Source of the DNA: an uncultured Spirochaetales bacterium
Lineage (GTDB): Bacteria; Spirochaetota; Spirochaetia; Sphaerochaetales; Sphaerochaetaceae
NCBI GenBank assembly: GCA_949282255.1
Contig: CASDPA010000025.1
Span: 1 to 32,842, forward strand
Direction of reading: 5' to 3'
DNA length: 32,842 nt
Shown piece by piece: positions 16,845-23,710 of this stretch; position 1 is the stretch's first letter; every line of letters begins with the position of its first letter. The notes below the pieces were generated by a model. That model saw only the letters and a program-made list of their open reading frames with translations, did no database searches and was not told the origin of the DNA. Both the position numbers and the translations under genes were made by a program.

Positions 16845-17797
16845 TGATTCTTTTCAAGGACTTAGGGGAGGGTGTGAAATCGGCAACCCTCAACCAAGGG
16901 GATTTTTCCGCAACCGTTTTAAGCTATGGATGCATACTCCAAAGCTTCAAGATCGGAAACAGGGATGTTGTGCTCGGCTTTGACGATTGGAAGAGCTACA
17001 TAGGGTGCTCTTCATATATGGGAGAGGTCGTTGGGCCTTTTGCAAACAGGATTGCAGGTGCGCATTTCACGCTTGAGGGAAAAGAATTCGAGCTTGAGAA
17101 GAACGATGGAAAGAACAGTCTCCATTCGGGAAGTAAGAATTTCGGCAATAAGAAATTTGAAATCGCCGGATATTCGGATTCTTCAGTCACATTCTCCCTC
17201 ATAAGCCAGGCGGAAGGTGGGTTTGATGTGGTGCATGAGGTCATGGTCACTTACATGCTTTCTGAGGACGGTATCCTCACGTTGGATTATCAGCTTTCAA
17301 GTGACAGCCCTTGTCCTGCCAACATGACCAACCATTCCTATTTCAATCTCAAGGGCAAAGGGGATATCAGGGACCACCGCCTCATCATCCCTGCATCAAG
17401 CTATATAAGCGTGGATGACGAGCTTATTCCGATTTCAGTGGATAGTGTGGATGGTACGGATTTTGATTTCAGGTCCGGAGCTTTGATCGGGGAAAGGAGA
17501 AATGGCGCTTATGACCATTGCTTTGTGCTCGATGAGGATGGGGCCCTCAAGGCCGAGTGCGATGGGATAAGGCTTACGATGAGGACAACCTGTCCCGGTG
17601 TCCAGCTTTATACCGGAGAATTCCTTGAGGATGGGAATGTCATGAAAAACGGCACGAAACCCTCAGCTTTTGCCGGCTTTTGCCTTGAAAGCGAGTATTA
17701 TCCGGATTTCCCGAACCGCCCGGATTTCAAAGGGCTTTATTCTGCTGCTGGTGGCATCGTGCATTTCAGCACAAGCTATAAGCTGGAGAAGCTGTGA
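16844..17797 (+). CDS. galM: Aldose 1-epimerase (galactose mutarotase)
   Basis: A 317-residue beta-sandwich enzyme that interconverts alpha and beta anomers of aldoses. Conserved segments are GPFANRIAGA with the substrate arginine, NSLHSGSKNFG with the first histidine, MTNHSYFNL with the second, QLYTGEF and CLESEYYPDFPN with the catalytic glutamate near 290. It starts with the TGATG overlap of lepA and ends with the same overlap into udk. A sugar enzyme set between a translation GTPase and uridine kinase is an unusual placement, but the frame is intact and coupling is precise. Confidence 0.92.
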   Translation: MILFKDLGEGVKSATLNQGDFSATVLSYGCILQSFKIGNRDVVLGFDDWKSYIGCSSYMGEVVGPFANRIAGAHFTLEGKEFELEKNDGKNSLHSGSKNFGNKKFEIAGYSDSSVTFSLISQAEGGFDVVHEVMVTYMLSEDGILTLDYQLSSDSPCPANMTNHSYFNLKGKGDIRDHRLIIPASSYISVDDELIPISVDSVDGTDFDFRSGALIGERRNGAYDHCFVLDEDGALKAECDGIRLTMRTTCPGVQLYTGEFLEDGNVMKNGTKPSAFAGFCLESEYYPDFPNRPDFKGLYSAAGGIVHFSTSYKLEKL

Positions 17798-18408
17798 TGG
17801 ATGTCAAGCTGATAGGTATAACCGGAGGATCGGGAAGCGGTAAGAGCACCGTTGTCCGCCGTATCGAGGAGGTCTCTTCCGATTGCCTTCTGATCGAGCA
17901 GGACAATTATTACAAGTCTGCGCCCCAGGTTAGCAACGATAACATAACGGCGTTCAATTTCGATCATCCGGATGCCTTTGATATGGACCTGATGCTCGCA
18001 AATCTGTACGATCTGAAAAACGGCCGCAGCACTTTGATGCCGCAATATGATTTTGTCACACATTCCAGAAAAAAGGAAAGTGTGCTTTTGGAGCCTAAAA
18101 AGCTTATAATCGTCGATGGGCTGATGGTGCTTTATGATGAGAGGATCAGGAATCTTCTGGATTTGAAAATCTATGTGGAGACTCCTGCCGACATAAGATT
18201 CATCAGAAGGCTGAAAAGGGATATCCTTGAGCGCGGGAGAACGATGGACAGTGTCATAAAACAATATACGGAGGTCGTTCGTCCCGGGCATTACAATTTC
18301 ATCGAGCCTACTAAGGAATATGCGGATATCATAATTCCGGAAGGCGGTTATAACGAGAATGCCATGCAGGTGCTGTTCACTTTTGTGCAGTCGATAACAG
18401 CTTCCTAA
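17797..18408 (+). CDS. udk: Uridine/cytidine kinase
   Basis: A 203-residue P-loop kinase that phosphorylates uridine or cytidine in pyrimidine salvage. ITGGSGSGKST is the Walker A motif at residues 8-18, QDNYYK and NFDHPDAFD are the nucleoside-binding segments, and RRLKRDILERGR is the lid arginine region. ATG 17797 overlaps the galM TGA as TGATG. The final 4 nt overlap the end of convergent yidD. The Walker A and FDHPDAF motifs make the family clear; phosphoribulokinase is a more distant relative. Confidence 0.93.
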   Translation: MDVKLIGITGGSGSGKSTVVRRIEEVSSDCLLIEQDNYYKSAPQVSNDNITAFNFDHPDAFDMDLMLANLYDLKNGRSTLMPQYDFVTHSRKKESVLLEPKKLIIVDGLMVLYDERIRNLLDLKIYVETPADIRFIRRLKRDILERGRTMDSVIKQYTEVVRPGHYNFIEPTKEYADIIIPEGGYNENAMQVLFTFVQSITAS

Positions 18409-18704
18409 GCTTTGTCGAAACCCTTCGGTTTTTTGTACAGCTTGTGCCTGTCCCGGATCTCTTTGAATGAAAAGGTCTCAGGTACTTCGTCCGGTCCGCC
18501 TAAAAACGATCTTCGGCATCTGAAGAAGCGGGCAAAGCCAAGAATCGTTCCTCTTGCTATCCCATGCCGCTTCACAGCCTCCACGAAATAGGTTGAGCAG
18601 GATGGGGTGTAGCGGCAGCATGGACCGGCAAACGGGCTTATCAGCCCTTTATAAAGATATACAGGTATGAGGAATATGTTCCTGATAAGATCCTTTATTT
18701 CCAT
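18405..18704 (-). CDS. yidD: Membrane protein insertion efficiency factor YidD
   Basis: A 99-residue small membrane-associated protein that assists YidC-dependent insertion. The family motif CRYTPSCSTYFVEAVKRHG is intact and follows an amphipathic, hydrophobic N-terminal segment, LIPVYLYKGLISP. It is not beside rnpA or yidC, the usual place, but stands alone and converges on udk with a 4-nt overlap. There is no Shine-Dalgarno; a -10 box ends 7 nt before the ATG. Confidence 0.93.
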   Translation of the reverse strand: MEIKDLIRNIFLIPVYLYKGLISPFAGPCCRYTPSCSTYFVEAVKRHGIARGTILGFARFFRCRRSFLGGPDEVPETFSFKEIRDRHKLYKKPKGFDKA

Positions 18705-18711
18705 CAGGGAT

Positions 18712-18740
18712 AATATAACAGCTTTTCTTTGTTTTGTGAG
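18712..18740 (-). promoter_or_regulatory. Possible promoter of yidD
   Basis: On the minus strand CTCACA (18735-18740), a 17-nt spacer and TATATT (18712-18717) lie 7 nt before the ATG at 18704. The -35 match is weak (4 of 6), the -10 good (5 of 6). The same geometry occurs at other genes here. Confidence 0.4.
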
Positions 18741-18748
18741 GTGTTTCT

Positions 18749-19222
18749 ATGAAAACGGAAAAAACCAATGTCATGCGAATACTGGATCAGAGGGATGTAA
18801 GCTATGATGTGCACACCTATGATCCTGATTCCTATCCGACCGGAGAGGATGTCGCGCAGGCCTTGGGGGAGGATCCCGGATCGGTTTTCAAAACCCTTGT
18901 GACTGTATGCGGAAAAACAGGGGAGCATTTTGTATTTGTGATCCCTGTATGTGCCGAGCTGGATCTGAAGAAGGCGGCAAAGGCTTCCGGAAGCAAGGAG
19001 ATATCGATGATAAGGCAGAAGGAATTGCTGCCGCTTACGGGGTATGTGCATGGAGGATGCTCCCCGATTGGAATGAAGAAGGTTTTTTCCACTTACATCG
19101 ATGAGACATATATGCTTTATGACAGGATAAGCTTCAGTGCCGGAAAACGCGGAGTGCAGGTCACTATCGCCTCGGTAGACCTTTTTAAAGCGGTCGAAAT
19201 CTCTTCTGCGGATTTGGTTTGA
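18749..19222 (+). CDS. ybaK: Cys-tRNA(Pro)/Cys-tRNA(Cys) deacylase YbaK
   Basis: A 157-residue YbaK/EbsC-type editing protein that hydrolyses mischarged Cys-tRNA(Pro). Characteristic segments are DVAQALGEDPGSVFKTLV, the catalytic-lysine segment of the family (VFKTL), VIPVCAELDLKKAAK, GYVHGGCSPIGMKK and FSAGKRGVQV. A GAGG about 8 nt upstream supports the ATG at 18749. It is divergent from yidD. Length matches the family. Confidence 0.93.
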   Translation: MKTEKTNVMRILDQRDVSYDVHTYDPDSYPTGEDVAQALGEDPGSVFKTLVTVCGKTGEHFVFVIPVCAELDLKKAAKASGSKEISMIRQKELLPLTGYVHGGCSPIGMKKVFSTYIDETYMLYDRISFSAGKRGVQVTIASVDLFKAVEISSADLV

Positions 19223-19355
19223 ATATTCTTTTAACCGTTTTCACATCTTTTGGCAAATAATTTGTTTTTTGGGAAAAAAGTATTCCTTATGAGGGGTTCT
19301 TTTGTTGACAAAAGTGTATCTTTGGAAAGAAACTGCAATGGATAAGGAGTTGATG

Positions 19356-20801
19356 ATGGCTGAAATAAGGTTTTACAACGGTGATGATATACCGCTTGAA
19401 TTGCATAAGGTCAGGATCGTTCAGAAACTTGATCTTGTACCTGTTGAGAGAAGAGCCGAGGCCATAAATGAGGCCGGGTTCAATACTTTTCTTCTCAAAA
19501 ACAAAGACATTTTTTTGGATATGCTTACCGACAGTGGTGTGAATGCCATGAGCGACAGGCAGCTTGCGGCGATGATGGTTGCCGACGACAGCTATGCAGG
19601 AAGCGCAACCTTCACACGTCTTACAGACAAGCTGAAAGAGATTTTCGATACCGATTATTTCCTTCCAGCCCATCAGGGCAGGGCGGCTGAGAACATCATC
19701 GCCATGACCTTCGTAAAGGAAGGCTCCATAATTCCCATGAATTACCATTTCACAACGACAAAGGCCCATATAACCAGACTTGGCGGATTTGTGGAGGAGC
19801 TTGTGATAGATGAGGGGATAAAGCTTACCAGCACCCATCCCTTCAAGGGCAATTTCGATCTTGAAAAGCTTGAGACCCTCTTTGAAAAGAACGGGGATAA
19901 GATACCGTTTGTCAGGATCGAGACAGGTACGAACCTTATAGGCGGCCAGCCGGTTTCCCTTGAGAACATGGAGGCTGTTGCCGATATCGTGCACCGTCAT
20001 GGAAAGCTTGTGGTGATGGATGCAAGCCTTTTGCAGGACAACCTCTATTTCATCAAGACCAGGGAGGAGCAGGCAAAGGACCTCACACTGCGCGAAATCA
20101 CGCATCGTATTTCGAAAAAGATGGACATCATCTATTTTTCAGCAAGAAAGCTGGGCTTTGCCAGAGGAGGCGGCATCGCCATCCATGACAAGAGCCTTTA
20201 TCTGAAGATGAGGGAGCTTGTTCCCATGTTTGAAGGCTTCCTTACCTACGGAGGAATGAGTGTGAGGGAGATGGAGGCGATGGCCGTAGGACTTGATGAA
20301 ACAATGGACATGGATGTCGTCTCACAAGGGCCGTTGTTCATCAAATATATGACCGACGAGCTTTTGATGTTGGGAGTTCCTGTTGTGACCCCTGCCGGAG
20401 GACTCGGCTGCCATCTCGATGCCTCCAGATTCCTTTCCCATGTCAGACAGGAGGAATATCCTGCAGGTGCGCTTGCCGCAGCCGTATATATTGCAGGTGG
20501 CATAAGGGGTATGGAGAGAGGCACGATATCCGAGCAGAGGGAGGCGGATGGCAGTGAGCATCTGGCTTCCGTGGAGCTGCTCCGCCTTGCCCTTCCAAGG
20601 AGGGTGTTCACCCTTTCTCAGGTGAAATATGCGGTCGATAGGATAAAATGGCTTTTCGATCATAGGGAACTTATTGGAGGGCTGCGTTTTGTGGAAGAGC
20701 CGTCATCACTAAGATTCTTCTTCGGACGGCTGGAGCCGGTTTCCGATTGGCCGGAAAAACTGGTGGAGGCTTTCAGAAAAGATTTCAAGGACAGCCTTTG
20801 A
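19356..20801 (+). CDS. Tyrosine phenol-lyase/tryptophanase family beta-eliminating lyase
   Basis: A 481-residue fold-type I PLP enzyme that should cleave an aromatic amino acid to pyruvate, ammonia and phenol or indole. Family motifs are LLTDSG, PAHQGRAAE (105-112), NYHFTTTKAH, GGQPVSLENM, VVMDASLLQDNLYFIKTRE with the cofactor aspartate, and the PLP lysine Lys265 in FSARKLG. Two positions that separate tyrosine phenol-lyase from tryptophanase look phenol-lyase-like: Arg in GIRGMERG and Phe in LRFFFGRL. But residues after the PLP lysine (KLGFARGGG instead of KKD...GG) and AGGLGCHLD (instead of GGHA) differ from both, so the substrate is uncertain. AAGGAG at 19344-19349 selects ATG 19356; ATG 19338 is an alternative. 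A terminator follows. The 19223-19337 leader shows no clear TnaC-like peptide. Confidence 0.85.
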   Translation: MAEIRFYNGDDIPLELHKVRIVQKLDLVPVERRAEAINEAGFNTFLLKNKDIFLDMLTDSGVNAMSDRQLAAMMVADDSYAGSATFTRLTDKLKEIFDTDYFLPAHQGRAAENIIAMTFVKEGSIIPMNYHFTTTKAHITRLGGFVEELVIDEGIKLTSTHPFKGNFDLEKLETLFEKNGDKIPFVRIETGTNLIGGQPVSLENMEAVADIVHRHGKLVVMDASLLQDNLYFIKTREEQAKDLTLREITHRISKKMDIIYFSARKLGFARGGGIAIHDKSLYLKMRELVPMFEGFLTYGGMSVREMEAMAVGLDETMDMDVVSQGPLFIKYMTDELLMLGVPVVTPAGGLGCHLDASRFLSHVRQEEYPAGALAAAVYIAGGIRGMERGTISEQREADGSEHLASVELLRLALPRRVFTLSQVKYAVDRIKWLFDHRELIGGLRFVEEPSSLRFFFGRLEPVSDWPEKLVEAFRKDFKDSL

Positions 20802-20807
20802 TCCCAA

Positions 20808-20845
20808 GGGTCGCCGCAAAATCCCGGCGGCCCGTATTTTTTTTC
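20808..20845 (+). terminator. Rho-independent terminator after the aromatic lyase gene
   Basis: CGCCG (20812-20816) pairs with CGGCG (20825-20829), with partial extension by GGG/CCC, and is followed by a run of eight T starting near 20837. Confidence 0.7.
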
Positions 20846-20950
20846 ATCATGCACAATATTCCGTCAGGATATTTTCACTGCAATCATCTCCATGAGAGAA
20901 TTAATTCTTTTCAAAACCAAAGATATGTGTTATTAATTGATTATGACATA

Positions 20951-20968
20951 TCTGACGTTTCTGTCAGA
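20951..20968. repeat. Inverted repeat upstream of the rpmF promoter
   Basis: TCTGAC-GTTTCT-GTCAGA is a perfect 6-bp inverted repeat 40 nt before the rpmF -35 box. It could be an operator or a hairpin. The 20846-21008 interval otherwise holds only a 60-codon open frame running into the promoter, which I do not call as a gene. Confidence 0.4.
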
Positions 20969-21008
20969 AAAGTAGAGGAAGTACTTGCTCCTTTTGTGGC
21001 AAAAGGCG

Positions 21009-21037
21009 TTGACGCGATAATTTACTTTTGGTAATAT
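21009..21037 (+). promoter_or_regulatory. Promoter of the rpmF-acpP-rnc operon
   Basis: TTGACG (21009-21014), a 17-nt spacer and TAATAT (21032-21037) match the sigma-70 consensus closely. The leader is about 37 nt and includes a normal ribosome site, GAAGAGG, before the rpmF ATG. Confidence 0.75.
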
Positions 21038-21080
21038 CGGATGATGTCGGATAAATAACATCAAATGAAGAGGTTACACA

Positions 21081-21266
21081 ATGGCAACTCCAAAGTATAA
21101 AACGTCAAAATCCAGAGCTGCATCGAGAAAGGCAGCAAACATGAAGCTCTCCATGCCGAATCTTTCAGAATGTCAGACATGCGGGAACCTTATCCCCTCA
21201 CACCATGTATGCCCGAAATGTGGCTACTATGCAGGTAAGCCTGTAGTTGTGAAGGACGAGGAATAA
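21081..21266 (+). CDS. rpmF: 50S ribosomal protein L32
   Basis: A 61-residue basic ribosomal protein. The N-terminus ATPKYKTSKSRAASRKA is typical of L32, and it keeps the zinc ribbon with Cys31, Cys34, Cys44 and Cys47. It heads an operon with acpP and rnc, the common bacterial order but without plsX or fab genes between. Confidence 0.97.
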   Translation: MATPKYKTSKSRAASRKAANMKLSMPNLSECQTCGNLIPSHHVCPKCGYYAGKPVVVKDEE

Positions 21267-21286
21267 AACAACCTAGGGGAAAAAAG

Positions 21287-21529
21287 ATGACAGAAGCAGA
21301 AGTATTTGCCAAAGTTAAGGATCTGGTCGTCGAGAAACTCAACATCGATGAGAAGAAGATCACGATGGACGCCAATTTCAGAAAGGATCTCGGTGCTGAC
21401 AGCCTCGACACATACGAGCTCGTATACGCTATCGAGGAAGAGCTCGGAGTGACGATAAGCGATGATAAGGCCAACGAGTTTGAGACCGTCGGCGATGCCG
21501 TAAGCTACCTTGCAAAGGAATTGAATTGA
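21287..21529 (+). CDS. acpP: Acyl carrier protein
   Basis: An 80-residue acidic four-helix carrier for growing fatty acids. The phosphopantetheine site is Ser39 in GADSLDTYELV. An AGGGGA ribosome site precedes the ATG, and its TGA overlaps the TTG start of rnc by 4 nt. Confidence 0.97.
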   Translation: MTEAEVFAKVKDLVVEKLNIDEKKITMDANFRKDLGADSLDTYELVYAIEEELGVTISDDKANEFETVGDAVSYLAKELN

Positions 21530-22275
21530 CATCGGAATTTTGTCAGATAAAAGCTCCCTTGATCGATAACGATAGACAGAGGGAGCTTTTGATTTTCTGT
21601 GCTGAGCACAATCTTGAATACACCAATTTATCCCTTTTGAACCTTGCCTTCACACACACGAGCTTTGCAAACGAGGTAAGGGGTGGTGTTGATAATAACG
21701 AAAGGCTTGAATTCTTGGGCGACAGCGTGCTTGGCATGATTACTGCCGAATACCTTTTCTCGTCCTTTTCCAACCTGCATGAGGGGGATTTTTCGAAGAT
21801 CAAGGCCAGCGTCGTGAGCGAGGATAGCTTATCAGAGGTGGCCCTGGATATGCATCTGGACTGTTTCCTGCTTATGGGAAAGGGAGAGGAGATGCAGGGA
21901 GGAAAGAAAAAGAAGGCGGTGCTTGCCGACTGCATGGAGGCGGTCATAGCTTCGGTATTCTTGGACCAGGGGCTGGAGAGGGCAAGATCCTTTGTCCTTT
22001 CCTTCATGAAGTCCCAGGTTGATAAGTATCTTTCCGACAAGCTCGATTTCAAGGATTACAAGACCATGCTTCAGGAGTATCTGCAGAAGAAGCGCAAGCC
22101 TCTGCCCCAATACCGTGTCGTCGGCCAAAGCGGGCCAGACCATGACCAGGAGTTTTTGGTGGAGGTCGAGGTGATGCAGAAAAAATACGGCCCTGCCAAG
22201 GGAAAAAACAAGAAGGGAGCCGAGCAGGCTGCGGCCCATGCCGCGCTCGTCGCGCTAAATATCCTTTCCTGCTAG
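21526..22275 (+). CDS. rnc: Ribonuclease III
   Basis: A 249-residue double-strand-specific endoribonuclease for rRNA and mRNA processing. The catalytic signature NERLEFLGDSVL lies near residues 57-68, a second acidic cluster DCMEAVIASVFLD near 140, and the C-terminal double-stranded-RNA-binding domain begins at DYKTMLQEYLQ and ends with KGAEQAAAHAAL. The start is TTG 21526 with AAAGGA upstream, overlapping acpP; no closer ATG gives a full N-terminus. The 3' end overlaps the convergent cca gene by 21 nt. Confidence 0.95.
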   Translation: MTSEFCQIKAPLIDNDRQRELLIFCAEHNLEYTNLSLLNLAFTHTSFANEVRGGVDNNERLEFLGDSVLGMITAEYLFSSFSNLHEGDFSKIKASVVSEDSLSEVALDMHLDCFLLMGKGEEMQGGKKKKAVLADCMEAVIASVFLDQGLERARSFVLSFMKSQVDKYLSDKLDFKDYKTMLQEYLQKKRKPLPQYRVVGQSGPDHDQEFLVEVEVMQKKYGPAKGKNKKGAEQAAAHAALVALNILSC

Positions 22276-23613
22276 GACGCGGGCCCTTTCAAGAAGGTAT
22301 TCCCTCCTGTTGAGCGACGGGGTCTCCACGACCTCATCCAGCAACAGCTCCAGTATTCTTCCCATCTTCTTTGAGGGTGGGATTATTTTTTCTTCAATAA
22401 GGTCCCTGCCGTTTATCTTCAGGTCTTTGAGGCTTATTGCGGATTGTTTCTCCTTTTCGATTCCGATCCTGTCCAAAAGGGACAGAAGCAATGAGGGATT
22501 GAAGCTTCCGCTTATTGCCATCGCATCGTCCATCCGCAGGTCTATCAGGTCATCCAGGTTTTCAGGCCCGATCCTTTTCATGAACCTCCTGACGGCCGCA
22601 TCGCTCCAGGAGGGATCGTAGTTGAACATGTGGTTTTCTATCAGATGGGCCACCTTGTCCCGTTCGTCATTCCCTGTTTTCAGCCTTGCGCAGATATTCC
22701 TCCAAAGCTCGGCGCTGACCTTTTCATGATTGTAGAAGGTGTAGTTTCTGCTTTCGCCTTCCTTTCTTGTGGAAGGTTTTCCGATGTCATGGAAAAGGGC
22801 TGCAAGGCGCACTTCAGTCTTATGCCCGTTTTTTTGTGCCCACATGAGAGTCTTTACGGAATGCGTGTAGACATCGTCGCCGTGTATGCCTTTCTGCTCC
22901 ACGTTGCAGCATGAGTACAGCTCCGGGATTATGATTTCCATCAGCCCCGACTCTCTCATTGCCTCAAGTCCGTATTGCGGATGAGGGGATGAGATCAGCG
23001 AGAAAAGCTCCTCTTTTATCCTTTCTGCAGATACGCTTGCTATATTCCCTTTTAGTTTCCTCATGGCTTCAAATGTCCCTTTTTCGATTTCAAAGCCAAG
23101 CTTTGCTGAGAATCTGCATGCCCTCATCATCCTGAGCGCATCCTCATTGAAGCGTTCCTCAGGATTTCCTATGGCCCTGATCAGATGCAGCTTGAGATCT
23201 TTTATACCCTCATGGAGGTCGATGATTTCTCCTGTGCAAAGATCCGCGGCGAATGCGTTGATTGTGAAATCCCTGCGCATTAAATCCTCTTCGAGGCTCT
23301 TTATGAATTCCACTTTCTCCGGATGCCTCATGTCAAAATAGCCTGATTCGCTCCTGAAAGTGGTTATCTCGTATTTTCCACCCTTGAACAGGACTGTCAC
23401 CGTCCCGTGCTTTATTCCGGTGTCGATCGTCCGTTTGAACATGGCCTTGACTTCCTGAGGCTCCGCATCCGTGGTGAAGTCGTAGTCGTGATTGCTTATG
23501 CCCAGCAGGTGGTCCCTGACCGCACCGCCGACCAGATATATTTTGTAGCCGTGTCTTGAAAACACGCTCTCAAGTTCTGCAAGCCCTTTGGAAACAGGAA
23601 ATTTTTTCATCAT
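22255..23613 (-). CDS. cca: CCA tRNA nucleotidyltransferase with HD domain
   Basis: A 452-residue class II nucleotidyltransferase that builds or repairs the 3' CCA end of tRNAs. The head motif VGGAVRDHLLG (28-38), the metal-binding Asp43 and Asp45 in DYDFTT, RRDFTINA (113-120) and the NEDALRMMRACRF neck (156-168) are present, followed by an HD phosphohydrolase domain with LFHDIGKP (273-280). A poly(A) polymerase cannot be excluded by motifs alone, but tRNA-Gln at 10283 lacks an encoded CCA, so CCA addition is needed. It begins at ATG 23613 or the adjacent ATG 23610 without a Shine-Dalgarno, 4-7 nt after a -10 box. Confidence 0.9.
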   Translation of the reverse strand: MMKKFPVSKGLAELESVFSRHGYKIYLVGGAVRDHLLGISNHDYDFTTDAEPQEVKAMFKRTIDTGIKHGTVTVLFKGGKYEITTFRSESGYFDMRHPEKVEFIKSLEEDLMRRDFTINAFAADLCTGEIIDLHEGIKDLKLHLIRAIGNPEERFNEDALRMMRACRFSAKLGFEIEKGTFEAMRKLKGNIASVSAERIKEELFSLISSPHPQYGLEAMRESGLMEIIIPELYSCCNVEQKGIHGDDVYTHSVKTLMWAQKNGHKTEVRLAALFHDIGKPSTRKEGESRNYTFYNHEKVSAELWRNICARLKTGNDERDKVAHLIENHMFNYDPSWSDAAVRRFMKRIGPENLDDLIDLRMDDAMAISGSFNPSLLLSLLDRIGIEKEKQSAISLKDLKINGRDLIEEKIIPPSKKMGRILELLLDEVVETPSLNRREYLLERARVLAGKDI

Positions 23614-23617
23614 AGAG

Positions 23618-23646
23618 ATAGTAGCAAATGCCCTTTACCAGGTAAA
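23618..23646 (-). promoter_or_regulatory. Predicted promoter of cca
   Basis: On the minus strand TTTACC (23641-23646), a 17-nt spacer and TACTAT (23618-23623) end 4 nt before the first ATG, so the mRNA should be leaderless. The -35 lies in a short palindrome, TTTACC-A-GGTAAA (23634-23646), back to back with the ileS promoter. Confidence 0.55.
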
Positions 23647-23653
23647 GCGATAC

Positions 23654-23683
23654 TTGTAAAGACACGGCCTTTTCTAATAATAT
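23654..23683 (+). promoter_or_regulatory. Promoter of the ileS operon
   Basis: TTGTAA (23654-23659), an 18-nt spacer and TAATAT (23678-23683) precede a short leader of about 20 nt containing AGGAG at 23694-23698. No T-box leader fits in this space. Confidence 0.65.
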
Positions 23684-23710
23684 GTTTGGGAATAGGAGTC
23701 GATAATTCAT

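Noticed and set aside
19223-19337. A TnaC-like leader peptide or attenuator before the aromatic lyase
   Set aside because: The only frame with a tryptophan codon is continuous with the gene itself, and no independent short frame or clear antiterminator pair was found.
20852-21034. A 60-codon plus-strand open frame between the aromatic lyase and rpmF
   Set aside because: It contains the rpmF promoter -35 box and overlaps the -10 box, has no ribosome site and resembles no family I know.
23684-23710. A T-box leader before ileS
   Set aside because: The promoter-to-start distance leaves only about 20 nt of leader, too short for a T-box.
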